The notes under the pieces: model-generated
Told to the model about the DNA's origin: nothing
The model's input: the letters and a program-made list of their open reading frames with translations, nothing else
The model's database searches: none
NCBI GenBank assembly: GCA_963843365.1
Contig: CAWJKG010000003.1
Span: forward strand, 1,054,001 to 1,118,000
Source of the DNA: Bog-473 sp963843365
GTDB taxonomy: Bacteria; Actinomycetota; Acidimicrobiia; Acidimicrobiales; RAAP-2
DNA length: 64,000 nucleotides
Direction of reading: 5' to 3'
Part shown: in pieces, positions 25,530 to 34,367 of the stretch
Numbering within the stretch: position 1 is the first letter of the stretch
How the letters are laid out: every line of letters begins with the position of its first letter
Made by a program: the position numbers and the translations under genes

Positions 25530-26465
25530 ATGCAGACACCGACCCGCCACAACCCGGCGCGCCGGCGCTGGACCCACCTCGTCGGTGGTGCCGCCGCGGT
25601 CGCAGTCCTGACGGCAGTGGCCGTCCCCGCCGGCGCGGCCACGACCCAACCGAGTGGAGCGTCCGGCAGCGTGGCGGCCCTGAGCGGCACCACCATGGAA
25701 GTTCAGAGCGCCAGCTCGGGACAGACCGCAGTCAGCTGGACAACCACGACGCAATTCTCCAAGACGGTGACGGAGGCCGTCAGCGCGTTGGCCGCCGGTG
25801 ACTGCGTCACGGTGACCGGGACGGCATCGAAGAAGTCCAAGACCACCATCGCTGCCCGCAGCATCACGGTGACCACCCCGAGCTCGAGCGGCTCGTGCAC
25901 CGCCGCCGGCCGTTTGGGCGGCGGCTCCGGGGGCCCCCGTGGTGGTCCCGGAGGATTCGGGGGAGGCGAAGGAAACTTCACAGCACCGAGCGGGGGCAGC
26001 GGCAGCGGAAACAGGCCGAGCTTCCCGTCGGGTGGGTCGGGCGCCGGCAACTTCCGGAAGCAGCTGGCCTCGATGTCCTTTGCCAACGGCAAGGTCACCG
26101 CGGTGTCCGGCTCCACTGTCAGCGTCACGGGCACGGCTCTGGCCCTGGGGAGCTTCGGCGGCCCCAACACGAAGACGACCAAGAGGCCGCCGGCGGCCAA
26201 GACCGAGAAGCTGACGATCACCACGTCCAGCTCGACGACGGTCAGCTCGACGCAAACCGCCGCCTCGACGGACGTGGCCGTGGGTGACTGCGTCAGTGCC
26301 TTCGGTACGGCCGCGAGCAACGGCGCTGTCACGGCCACGACGGTGCGGATCACCTCGACCGGCGGCCAGTCGTGCACCGGGGCGAGCGGGTTCGGCGGCG
26401 GCGGGTTCCCCGGCGGCGGGTTCCCCGGTGGGGCCGGCGGCCCTGGAGGCGGTAGCGGTGCCTAA
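25530..26465 (+). CDS. Secreted DUF5666-like protein with Gly-rich segments
   Basis: 311 aa. The signal peptide is WTHLVGGAAAVAVLTAVAV then PAGAATT. Two related small beta-domains, each with an AxGDCVTVTGTA/VGDCVSAFGTA core and ITVT/VRIT strand, resemble DUF5666. They are separated by a Gly/Arg/Phe-rich linker (GGSGGPRGGPGGFGGGEGNF) and followed by a GFGGGGFPGGGFPGG tail. The ATG at 25530 has AGAAGG 9 bp upstream; an ATG at 25491 is also in frame. Its stop overlaps the next gene's start. Its position between the MacB permease and a second adaptor suggests an exported partner or substrate of that system. Confidence 0.8.
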   Translation: MQTPTRHNPARRRWTHLVGGAAAVAVLTAVAVPAGAATTQPSGASGSVAALSGTTMEVQSASSGQTAVSWTTTTQFSKTVTEAVSALAAGDCVTVTGTASKKSKTTIAARSITVTTPSSSGSCTAAGRLGGGSGGPRGGPGGFGGGEGNFTAPSGGSGSGNRPSFPSGGSGAGNFRKQLASMSFANGKVTAVSGSTVSVTGTALALGSFGGPNTKTTKRPPAAKTEKLTITTSSSTTVSSTQTAASTDVAVGDCVSAFGTAASNGAVTATTVRITSTGGQSCTGASGFGGGGFPGGGFPGGAGGPGGGSGA

Positions 26466-28248
26466 GGCGCAAGCGAGCTGGGGCGGCCGCGCCGCGCACC
26501 GGCGGGCCGTCCTCGTCGGGACGATCGTCTTCGTCGTGATCGTCGGCGGCGGTGTCGCCGCCTGGGCGACCACGAGCGGCGGTTCGGGCGGTTACCGCAC
26601 GGTGGATGTGACGCGGGCCGATATCGGCACCTCGCTCGGTGTCGTCGGCAACATCGAGCCCGTGAGCGATGCTGCCCCCGCCTTCCAGGTGAGCGGCAAG
26701 GTGGCCAGCGTGACGGTGTCAGCCGGCCAGAGCGTGACCGCGGGGCAGACCCTCGCGACCCTCGATACGACCGCGTTGAGCGAGTCGGTCTCGTCGGCCC
26801 AGTCCACCGTTTCCGCTGACGAGGCCAAGCTGGCCGAGGACGAGGCGAACCAGAGCGCGAGTAGCAGCGCCGCGTCCGGTTCGAGTTCGTCGGCCGCCTC
26901 CAAGTCCTCGACGAGCACGACGGCGCCGAGTTCTGCCACCTCGGGCTCGGGCGCGTCGGGGTCGGGAGGCTCGGGCGCGTCGGGGTCGGGAGGCTCGGGC
27001 TCGGGCACCTCCAGCGCGACCGTTACCGCACTCCAGCAGGCGCTGACACAGGACCAGTCCACGCTCAACACCGACCAGCAGAAGGAGGCGGCCGACCTGA
27101 CGCAGGCGCAGAGCGAGTGCACGAGCGCCAACACGGCCACCACGCAAGGCCAGGCCGCCTGCGAAGCAGCGCTGCAGACCGTGTCGGGGGACGAGCAGAC
27201 GGTGTCCAAGGACCAGAAGGCCGTCTCGAAGGACGAATCCGCGCTGTCCCAGGCACTGGGTGTGTCCTCGTCCTCTGGCACCACCCCGTCCGGCGGAAGT
27301 GGCTCGGCGCCGACCGGCAACTCGGGCACGGGGACACCCCCCACCAACTCGGGGAACGAGACGGCGGCACCGACGAGCGGCGCCACGTTAAGCGCGGACA
27401 TCACCAGCACCAGCACGGGCTCGACCGCCGCCGGGACGAGCCCCGGCGGCGGCACAGGCAGCACCGGCGCCGCGGCCAACACCGACACCCCCCAGCAGAT
27501 CGCCAGCGACCAGGCCAACATCGACACGGCCGAGGCACAGCTGACGGAGGCCACCCAGTCGCTGGGCGAAGCCACGTTGACCAGTCCCATCAGCGGAACC
27601 GTGGTCTCGGTGGCCATCGCGGTGGGTGACACCGTGAGCGCGGGCTCGAGCACCGACATCATCACCATCATCGGGACGGACTCCTATGAGGCCGAGGCCA
27701 CCTTGGACTCCTCTCAGGTGCCATCGGTCAAGGTCGGACAGTCGGCCTCGGTCGAGGTGGACGGCGTCCAGGGCAGCTTCGACGCCACCGTGGCCCAGGT
27801 CGGGCCGGTCGAGTCGAGCTCCTCGGGCTACAGCTATCCGGTGGTGGTGGCCCTGCCTGCCACGAGCAAGGGGCTGCATGCCGGCTCGGCCGCCGACGTC
27901 ACCATCTCGACGGGTGCGGTGTCGAAGGTGGTCGCCGTCCCGACCTCGGCCGTCGAGACGAATGGTTCCATCAGCTACGTCGAGGTCCTCGACAATGGAA
28001 TCCTCACCCGTAAGGTCATCAAGGCGGGCATGGTGGGCTCCGAGTACACCCAGGTGAAATCGGGCCTGAAGCCGGGACAGAGTGTCGTTCTCGCCGATTA
28101 CTCCGAAGCGGTCCCCTCGTCGAGCACCGACTCCACCACCGGGGGCCTCTCCAACCTCCTCGGCGGCGGGAGCACGGGATTCCCTGGCGGCGGCTTCGGC
28201 GGCGGAGGCGGCTTCACCCGATTGGGCAGGGGTGGCTTCGGCGGCTGA
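26458..28248 (+). CDS. MacA/HlyD-type membrane-fusion protein with long Ser/Gly insert
   Basis: 596 aa, intact, starting at a GTG inside the preceding stop region. There is one transmembrane helix (AVLVGTIVFVVIVGGGVAAW), then half-lipoyl VSGKVASVTVSAGQSVTAGQTLATLDT. A roughly 280-residue hairpin insert follows, low-complexity Ser/Gly/Thr with Gln/Asp/Lys coiled segments (LQQALTQDQSTLNTDQQKEA). The second half-lipoyl is ATLTSPISGTVVSVAIAVGD, then a beta-barrel (GYSYPVVVALPATSKGLHAG) and membrane-proximal domain (VPTSAVETNGSISYVEVLD). The tail is GGGFGGGGGF. It contains an exact 24-bp duplication. It may replace the broken MacA-like protein upstream. Confidence 0.85.
   Translation: MPKAQASWGGRAAHRRAVLVGTIVFVVIVGGGVAAWATTSGGSGGYRTVDVTRADIGTSLGVVGNIEPVSDAAPAFQVSGKVASVTVSAGQSVTAGQTLATLDTTALSESVSSAQSTVSADEAKLAEDEANQSASSSAASGSSSSAASKSSTSTTAPSSATSGSGASGSGGSGASGSGGSGSGTSSATVTALQQALTQDQSTLNTDQQKEAADLTQAQSECTSANTATTQGQAACEAALQTVSGDEQTVSKDQKAVSKDESALSQALGVSSSSGTTPSGGSGSAPTGNSGTGTPPTNSGNETAAPTSGATLSADITSTSTGSTAAGTSPGGGTGSTGAAANTDTPQQIASDQANIDTAEAQLTEATQSLGEATLTSPISGTVVSVAIAVGDTVSAGSSTDIITIIGTDSYEAEATLDSSQVPSVKVGQSASVEVDGVQGSFDATVAQVGPVESSSSGYSYPVVVALPATSKGLHAGSAADVTISTGAVSKVVAVPTSAVETNGSISYVEVLDNGILTRKVIKAGMVGSEYTQVKSGLKPGQSVVLADYSEAVPSSSTDSTTGGLSNLLGGGSTGFPGGGFGGGGGFTRLGRGGFGG
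26951..26998 (+). repeat. Exact 24-bp tandem duplication
   Basis: Two identical 24-bp units (26951-26974, 26975-26998) each encode GASGSGGS within the flexible linker of the membrane-fusion protein. Length-variable repeats of this kind can change the linker without breaking the frame. Confidence 0.85.
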
Positions 28249-28455
28249 TCGGCGCTGCCCGGACCGCGCCGGCCGCACGCCTCACGCGGTGTGTGCGCAC
28301 TACCGTGGCCCCGTGCGGTCCATCCGGTTCGACCAGGTGAACATCGTGATCCGTGATGTGGCCGCCCGCCGCGCCCTCTCCGCGCGTCTCTGGCCCGACT
28401 TCGGGACGGAGCACGACGCCCGTCCCGACCGGCGTACGCCCCGCGAGCCCCCTTC

Positions 28456-28962
28456 GTGAGCGCCGTCGTGGACCAGGCCATCGACGTCGTGGTCGAGATT
28501 CCGACGGGGAGCCGCAACAAGTACGAGTACGACCACGAGCAACATGTGATCCGGTTGGACCGCCGCCTCTTCACCGCCACCGCCTATCCGGCGGACTACG
28601 GCTTCGTCCCCGACACCCTGGCCGGGGACGGCGACCCGCTCGACGCGCTCGTGCTGGTCACCGACCCGACCTTTCCGGGCTGCGTGGTGCGCGTGCGCAT
28701 CCTCGGCATGTTCTCAATGCGCGACGAGAAGGGTGTCGATGCCAAGTTGATCTGCGTCCTCGAGCACGATCCGCAGTGGGACGGCGCCGCCGACATCGAC
28801 GACGTCCCGGAGCACCTGCGCAACGAGATCGCGCACTTTTTCAGCATCTACAAGGATCTCGAGCCGGAGAAGTCGGTGGAGGTCCAGGGCTTCGCCGAGC
28901 GGGCCGCCGCCCTGGCCGAGCTCGAGCAGTGCCGGATCGCCTACCGTGCGGTCGAGCGTTAA
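28456..28962 (+). CDS. ppa: Inorganic pyrophosphatase, family I
   Basis: A 168-aa soluble pyrophosphatase that hydrolyses PPi to phosphate and drives biosynthetic reactions. Signature residues: VVVEIPTGSRNKYEYD (Lys), RLDRRLFTATAYPADYGFVPDT, the metal-binding DGDPLDALVL and GVDAKLICV. Length matches bacterial hexameric enzymes. The GTG start at 28456 follows a 200-bp gap after the membrane-fusion gene. It is a single housekeeping gene, with an AAGGGAGGGAG ribosome site for the next gene starting in its stop codon. Confidence 0.96.
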   Translation: MSAVVDQAIDVVVEIPTGSRNKYEYDHEQHVIRLDRRLFTATAYPADYGFVPDTLAGDGDPLDALVLVTDPTFPGCVVRVRILGMFSMRDEKGVDAKLICVLEHDPQWDGAADIDDVPEHLRNEIAHFFSIYKDLEPEKSVEVQGFAERAAALAELEQCRIAYRAVER

Positions 28963-28978
28963 GGGAGGGAGAGACGAC

Positions 28979-29483
28979 ATGCCGTTTCCGCGTCGAAGAG
29001 GTCCAGGCCACGGTCGAGCGCTACCACGCGCTGCGTGAGCGCATCGACGAGGGACTCGAGCCCGATGCCTTCGGCGTCCTGGCCGACTTCTACACCGAGG
29101 ACGCCGTCTACATCGACGGCGCCTGGGGTCGCATCGAGGGGCGCGAGGCCATCGCGCGCTGGCTCGTGGACTCCATGCTCGGCATGGACGACTGGAAGTT
29201 CCCCATTGAGTTCACGGCCATCGAGGGGAACGATGTCGTGGTCAAGTGGACCCAGATCATGCCGCGGACCCGTCCCGACGGGACCCCCTACCGCCAGTCC
29301 GGCTACTCGCGGCTCATCTACGCCGGCGACGGGAAGTTCTCCTACGAGGAGGACACCTACAACATGGCCCACGTGCTCGAGGACATCGAGGCCAGCGGCT
29401 GGACGCCCAACGGCTCGATGAATGTGCCGCCGGCCCATCCCGACCGGAACTTCGACATCCCCCCGGGCGCGCTCGTCGACTAG
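28979..29483 (+). CDS. SnoaL/NTF2-like protein, start out of frame by one base
   Basis: The body reads VEEVQATVERYHALRERIDE, FYTEDAVYIDGAWGRIEGREAIARWL, VVKWTQIMPRTRPDGTPY and IPPGALVD, a cone-shaped NTF2-like domain of about 160 aa (SnoaL-type cyclase/isomerase or polyketide-related). The only credible start, ATG 28979, has an excellent AAGGGAGGGAG 7-18 bp upstream but is one base out of phase with the body, and the body has no ATG/GTG/TTG of its own near the start. A single-base error within the first few codons is the simple explanation. The stop overlaps the convergent htrA stop. Confidence 0.75.
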
Positions 29484-31114
29484 GGCGTTCCCCCGGAGTT
29501 CCCGAAGCCGGGGAAGCCGCCGCCGCCGAAGGGATTGGTGGACCCGGACCCGGAATTCCCCGAGGACTGCTGTTGCTGGGCTTGGGCCTGGTTCCCGAGC
29601 GTGGCCGTCGTCGTCCGCTTGCTGTCCCCCACGTAGTACGTGATGGAGACGGACTGGCCCGGCTTCGCGTTCTGGACCACCTTCTGCAGGTCGTCCGACG
29701 AGGTGATGGTGTTGCCGTTGAGCTCGACGATGACGTCGCCCTGGACCAGTCCGGCCTTGTCGGCGGGCGATCCTGAGACCACGCTCAGGATGACGGCGCC
29801 GGACGTGGGTGTGAAGCCGTACTGCTGGCGCAGCGCGGGCGTCAGCGTCGTGATGTCGACGCCCAGGTAGCCCCCGCCGTTCCCCGACTGGCCGCCCTTC
29901 TCGAGTTCGGAGATCAGCGTCTCGACCGTGGCGGCCGGAATGGCGAAGCCGATGTTCTGGGAGGACGTCCCGTCGCTCGAGGTCCCCGCCACCGCGGTGT
30001 TCATGCCGATGACCTGGCCCGACGTGTCGATGAGGGGCCCGCCGGAGTTGCCGGGATTGATGGCGGCGTCCGTCTGGATCATGTTCTGCAGGGTCTCGGT
30101 CTGCGTCCCCGCTCCCCCGGCGGTCACCGAACGGCCGAGCGCAGAAACGATGCCCTGGGTCACCGTGGGCGTGCCGGCGGCGAGGCCGAGCGCGTTGCCG
30201 ATGGCGACCACTGCGTCCCCGACGACGGCCTTGGCGGAATTGCCGAAGGTCACGGTGGGCAGGTTCGACGCGTTGTCGATCTTGAGCAGGGCGACGTCCT
30301 TGGACTGGTCGTAGCCCACGAGCGTCGTGGGGAGGGCCTTGGTCTGGCCGTACTCCGTCACCGTGATGCTGCCCTTGTTGCCGCCCTCGCTGTAGAGCTC
30401 AATGACGTGGTTGTTGGTCAGGACCTCACCGTCCGAGGTGATGATCATGCCGGTGCCCTCGTCCTCGCTGCCGTTCGACTTCACGTCGATGGAGACGACC
30501 GAATGGATCACCTTGTCCACGAGCTGCGGGATGGTGACGTTGCCGCTCAGCACGGCCGCGCCCGGTGCCGCGGCGCTCTCGTGGATGGTCACGCTGCCGC
30601 CGCCGTTGCCGTTGCCGTTGTTGTCGGCCAGCGCCGTGACCCCGGCGCCGATGGCCCCGCCGACGAGGGCCGCCACGATCACCACGGGTATCCAGGCCCG
30701 CATCGTGCCCGGGCCGCGCCCGGACCGCCCCTGCGGCGCCGGGCCGGGGAAGGTGGCGTCGCCGGAGGGCGGGTACGAGAACGGGACCACCGTCGGGGTG
30801 ACGGGGGTGGCCGGGCCGGGGTCGGTGGCCTGTGGTGGCGCCCACGGGGGCATGGGGGGCGGCGGTGGGTACGAGCCGGCGGACGGCGTCGAGAAGGGGG
30901 GCGGTCCGGGCTGGGTGGCGTCGGCGCTGCCGCCCTCCCCCGGCACGGCCCCGGACGGAGGCGTCGGTTGCGCCGCACCCGGCGGGGTCTCCGCGGCGTC
31001 GGTGGTGGCAGGCACCTCTCCCGCCGGTGGTGTTGCACCGAAGGTCGGTGGGGTGGCGCCTTCCGGGGTGCCGGCAGCGGGCTCTGACCCGGGCTGCTCG
31101 GTGTCCTCGCTCAT
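29480..31114 (-). CDS. HtrA/DegP-type membrane-anchored serine protease with PDZ domain
   Basis: 544 aa. The Pro/Thr/Ala-rich cytoplasmic N-terminus (about 1-140) has many PPxP tracts. A transmembrane helix (AWIPVVIVAALVGGAIGAGV) follows, then the trypsin-like domain with catalytic His in VLTNNHVIELY, Asp in SKDVALLKI and Ser in NPGNSGGPLID. One PDZ domain follows (LGVDITTLTPALRQQYGF through DVIVELNGNTITSSDDL). The Gln/Ser tail ends with FGGGGFPGFGN. Start at 31114 has AGGAGG 7 bp upstream. It is an envelope quality-control protease, by family. The tail motif matches the exported proteins at 22-28 kb. Confidence 0.93.
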   Translation of the reverse strand: MSEDTEQPGSEPAAGTPEGATPPTFGATPPAGEVPATTDAAETPPGAAQPTPPSGAVPGEGGSADATQPGPPPFSTPSAGSYPPPPPMPPWAPPQATDPGPATPVTPTVVPFSYPPSGDATFPGPAPQGRSGRGPGTMRAWIPVVIVAALVGGAIGAGVTALADNNGNGNGGGSVTIHESAAAPGAAVLSGNVTIPQLVDKVIHSVVSIDVKSNGSEDEGTGMIITSDGEVLTNNHVIELYSEGGNKGSITVTEYGQTKALPTTLVGYDQSKDVALLKIDNASNLPTVTFGNSAKAVVGDAVVAIGNALGLAAGTPTVTQGIVSALGRSVTAGGAGTQTETLQNMIQTDAAINPGNSGGPLIDTSGQVIGMNTAVAGTSSDGTSSQNIGFAIPAATVETLISELEKGGQSGNGGGYLGVDITTLTPALRQQYGFTPTSGAVILSVVSGSPADKAGLVQGDVIVELNGNTITSSDDLQKVVQNAKPGQSVSITYYVGDSKRTTTATLGNQAQAQQQQSSGNSGSGSTNPFGGGGFPGFGNSGGTP

Positions 31115-31276
31115 GTGGATCCTCCTGAAGGGGATGGCCTGTCCACGCCGCGCCGCGGTGGGAGGGCTCGTCCCGGTGGCTCCCGCAGTCCAGCGGACGT
31201 CCGGCGCCATGTTATGGGATGCCGATCGGGCCTTGGCATCGGGCTGGGGTTCCAGGCGAGGTAGCGTGTCCGCCGC

Positions 31277-32532
31277 ATGTCACGCCGCATCGACATCGAA
31301 TTGACGAGCCAGACGGGCGACGGGTCGTGGACCTGGCGCGCCGCCGGCGCGCGTCAGCCGAAAGGCACCGTGGACGACGCCTTGGTGCCGTCCGGTCAGT
31401 CCGTGGGGGCGGTGCTGCGGGCCGATGTCGAGATCGGCCTCGAGGGCATCGAGATCCTCGCCCTGTCGCCGGCGAAGCCGACGCGCTCCCCGGAGAAGAC
31501 CGAGGGGCGCATCGAGGTGAAGGGCACGCCAAAGCGCGCGCCCGACGTCTCGGTCATTTTGGCACCGGGCTCCGAGAAGCGACGGCGCGACGGAGACGGC
31601 GAGCGCCGTGACCGCCGTGGTGGTGCGCGGCGCGGCGCCGACGGGGAGGGCCGGAGCGAGGAGCGGGGCGGGGAACGACCCGCCCGCGGTGGCGGCGGGC
31701 CGCGGCGACCCGGGGGCAAGCGTCCCGGTGAAGGCGACGGCCGGCCCGCCGCGGGGAGCGGCCGGTGGCACCCACCTCGACCGTGCACCGCAACGCGATG
31801 CTGGCAGCGCTGCGCCCCGAGCAGATCCCCGTCGCGGAGCAATTGCTGCGCGGCGGTCTGCAGGCGGTCCGGCAGGCCATCGACGCGCAGAACACGTCCA
31901 ACAAGGCTGCGGGCAAGCCCCCGGTGGCCGGCGACGCGCTGCTGACCATGGCCGACGAGCTGCTGCCCGTGGTGCGCCTGGCCGATTGGAAGGACCGGGC
32001 GTCGGTGGCACAGACGGCCGGCAAGGAATACCGGCTGCGTGAGCTGCGGGCCGTCGTTGCCGCGTCGCGCACCGTGATCCTCGACGATGAGGGTCGGGCC
32101 ATGGCCAAGACGCTGCAGGAGTCGCTGGAGCAGCGGACGGCCGCCCTGCGCGAGGAGTGGTTGGCCCGCATCACGAACGCACTGAACGACGGGCGGGTGC
32201 AGCAGGCCGTCGAGGCCTCGATCCGCCCGCCCGAGCCGGGCACCCGGTGCCCGGCCGAGCTGGCCGTCAGGCTGGCGGCGGCGGCGGGGGACGCCATGAC
32301 GGCCGACCTGGCTCCCGAGGAGTGGATGCGCCTGCTCGACGCCGTCGTGGCCTCGCCGGTGCGGCGGACGGTGAAGCCCGCCGGCATCCCCGACGACGAG
32401 GTGGCCAAGCAGGCGGCCCGCAATGCCGCCGGCGCCGTGCCGGCACTGGCCAAGTTGCTCGGTCTGCGCATCCCTCCCCCGCCCCCGCGACGGGTGAACG
32501 CGGAGCGCCGATTCAGTCCAACCGGCGGCTGA
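31277..32532 (+). CDS. Unknown protein with Arg/Gly-rich linker, one frame break
   Basis: The N-terminal part (MSRRIDIELTSQTGDGSWTW, GSWTWRAAGARQPKG, LRADVEIGLEGIEILAL) resembles an OB/S1-like beta domain followed by EKTEGRIEVKG. A 55-residue Arg/Gly/Asp/Glu-rich linker follows, then, in another frame from about 31765, a helical C-terminal domain of about 255 aa (LRPEQIPVAEQLLRGGLQAV, RELRAVVAASRTVILDDEG). The split at about 31740-31765 lies in GC-rich linker DNA. It could be one protein with a sequencing error, or two genes with the second starting at GTG 31765. I do not recognise the family. The basic linker suggests RNA or DNA contact (inference). Confidence 0.6.
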
Positions 32533-32971
32533 GCCGCAGGAGGCGCGCGGTGAACCCCGCCGCCTCCAGGCGCTGCTTGGTCGTGCGGTCCCCGGGGAGC
32601 GCCAGTGCGTCGACCGTGGCGCAGCCCCTCTCCGAGCACCAGTCCATGGCGGCGTCCATGAGGGTCGTGCCCACGCCCACGCCACGGGCGCCCGGCTCCA
32701 CGTAGCAGCACTCGATCAGCCCGCTGGTCGCTCCGGCGGGCCCGGGCGAGATCGTCACGGCCAGGAGGCCCACCACGGCGCCCTCGTACTCCCCCACCAT
32801 CAACAACGCGCCGTCCCCGGGCCGGGTCCAGCGCTCCAGCAGGGTGACCGGCGTGGCGTCGCCGACCAGTGCGGTGCCGCCCCGCATCGATTCGGCGGCC
32901 ACCAGGGCCCGCGAGAGCAGGCGCGTGCAGGTCTGTCGGTCCTCGGCGCGGGCTGGGCGGGCCAGCTCCAT
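32513..32971 (-). CDS. GNAT-family N-acetyltransferase
   Basis: 152 aa. The acetyl-CoA pyrophosphate loop is EPGARGVGVGTTLMDAAMDW (R/Q-x-x-G-x-G), preceded by the strand GLIECCYV. LLTVTISPG-type strand 4 and a C-terminal RTTKQRLEAAGFTARLLRL follow. Substrate unknown. Its 3' end overlaps the convergent upstream-strand gene by about 20 bp and its start lies three bases from the next minus-strand gene, suggesting a shared transcript with the two genes at 32975 and 33504. Confidence 0.88.
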   Translation of the reverse strand: MELARPARAEDRQTCTRLLSRALVAAESMRGGTALVGDATPVTLLERWTRPGDGALLMVGEYEGAVVGLLAVTISPGPAGATSGLIECCYVEPGARGVGVGTTLMDAAMDWCSERGCATVDALALPGDRTTKQRLEAAGFTARLLRLSRRLD

Positions 32972-32974
32972 GCC

Positions 32975-33511
32975 CTACCCGGCGGAAGGCCCGCTCGGCT
33001 GCTCCTCGAGCAGCTGGCCGGCCCGGTTGAGAATTGTCCGGCGATTGCGGGTGGAGGCCTCGTAGCGCCGGACGGCGTCGAGCTCTTCGGGTCCCAGGCT
33101 CTCGAGCCGGCGCACCACCTGCGAGGCGCTCAGCGTGTCGTAGTCGGCCAGGGCGCTCCCGACGATGGCGGCGGCGGCCGGATCGGGTGCCGGTCGTTCC
33201 GGGCCGGATGCCGTCGGCGCCGGGCCCGCCGCTCCATTGGATGCCGCCGCATCCGGCGCACTGTCGTGACCCAGGAGCTCGTCGAGACGTGCGGCGATCT
33301 GGCGCTGCTTCTGATTGACGACGAAGCGACCGACGAAGAGCGCGTTGCCCAATTCCAGCTCCAGGCGCCGGCGACCCTGGGCGATCAGCACGGGGATCTC
33401 CTCCGCCACCGACATCACGACGCCGATGGGTGCGACGACGCAGGCGTCGAAGGAGCGACGCAACGGGTTCTGGTGGGACTGCCCGCCGTCGGAGCCACCC
33501 TCCTCAGACAC
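32975..33511 (-). CDS. Actinobacterial hypothetical protein with HhH-like C-terminus
   Basis: 178 aa from a GTG overlapping the 3' end of the DUF4193 gene. The N-terminal half has an amphipathic helix (DACVVAPIGVVMSVAEEIPV) and RRRLELELGNALFVGRFVV, reminiscent of mycobacterial lipid-droplet-associated proteins. A Pro/Ala linker follows. The C-terminus ALADYDTLSASQVVRRLESL then RRYEASTRNRRTILNRAGQLL is a widespread actinobacterial module resembling a helix-hairpin-helix. Function unknown; membrane- or lipid-surface association is inference. Confidence 0.75.
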   Translation of the reverse strand: MSEEGGSDGGQSHQNPLRRSFDACVVAPIGVVMSVAEEIPVLIAQGRRRLELELGNALFVGRFVVNQKQRQIAARLDELLGHDSAPDAAASNGAAGPAPTASGPERPAPDPAAAAIVGSALADYDTLSASQVVRRLESLGPEELDAVRRYEASTRNRRTILNRAGQLLEEQPSGPSAG

Positions 33512-34016
33512 AGTCCCGGCAGAGCATCTTCTTCTGGTCCGCCAGCTGGCTCGGGTGCTTGACCAAGAAGCACGATCGGCACACGAACTCGTCGGGTTGC
33601 TTGGGCAGCACACGCTCGTTGCCCTCGGCCTTGTCCTCCTGGTCCGTCGCTTCCTCGTCCTCGGGCTCGTCCTCGACCACGAGCCGTTCCTTGAGGATCA
33701 CGTCGAGGCTCGCCTCGACGTCCTCGTCGTCGGGCTCCTCTTCCTCTTCCTCGTCGTCGCCGTCTCCCGAGCGCTCGACCACCGCCGCCGGTGAAGGGGT
33801 CAGGATCTCGTCGACCGCATCGTCGACCGCATCCTCGTCCTCGTCGTCGTCCCCGACCACGACGACGTCGTCATCTTCGTCGGCGAGCGCGTCGACCTCG
33901 AGGTCGTCATCGTCGAGATCGACGTCGAGGTCTTCCTCGTCGACGTCGTCGATCTCCTCTGTTTCGGGGGCCTCCGCCACCGCTTCTTGGGCCTTGGCCT
34001 TCTTCTTGGTCGGCAT
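33504..34016 (-). CDS. DUF4193 family zinc-ribbon-like protein with acidic N-terminus
   Basis: 170 aa. The C-terminal 40 residues, NERVLPKQPDEFVCRSCFLV then KKMLCRDCV, are the DUF4193 signature with two CxxC pairs likely to bind zinc. The N-terminal 120 residues are extraordinarily acidic: long Asp/Glu runs after MPTKKKAKAQ. Usual DUF4193 proteins are near 100 aa, so the acidic part is expanded. The family is nearly restricted to Actinomycetota; its role is not established. The composition suggests a charge-shielding or histone-mimic-like surface (inference). Confidence 0.85.
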   Translation of the reverse strand: MPTKKKAKAQEAVAEAPETEEIDDVDEEDLDVDLDDDDLEVDALADEDDDVVVVGDDDEDEDAVDDAVDEILTPSPAAVVERSGDGDDEEEEEEPDDEDVEASLDVILKERLVVEDEPEDEEATDQEDKAEGNERVLPKQPDEFVCRSCFLVKHPSQLADQKKMLCRDCV

Positions 34017-34367
34017 TGTGCCGCGGGAGCATAGACGGTCCGTGGGGCGATCCGATCGCTCGGCGGGAGGGGTCCCACGAGCGCCCCGGACGGGCGATTG
34101 CGGGGGGAGGGGCGGGAGGGCCCTGGGGTCTTTGGCGCCATCTCGCGGCCTGGGTACCCAGGGCCGCAACACGTTCTCTACTCGACCCCCAGGGCCAACC
34201 ACCGCCTCTCACTGCACGTCCCCACCTGCAGCTGTGCAGCGGCGCTGTTGCGCATCTGCAGCGTCCTCAGGGGCGTCGGGGACTGGGCGTACCTTACGCA
34301 AATCCGGGTGGGGGTCGTCAAGGAGTAAGAGGGTGTTGCCACCAGGGAGAACAACGGAAATTCCTGG
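34017..34367. other. Intergenic region upstream of the DUF4193 gene, with palindrome
   Basis: No supported gene. A perfect 14-bp palindrome CCTGGGTACCCAGG lies at 34149-34162, about 130 bp upstream of the DUF4193 start, and could be an operator. The thyX-like gene ends at the right border of the region. No promoter hexamers were convincing. Confidence 0.45.

Noticed and set aside
26942..27005. Possible CRISPR-like repeat
   Set aside because: Only two 24-bp units without spacers, in frame in a Ser/Gly linker.
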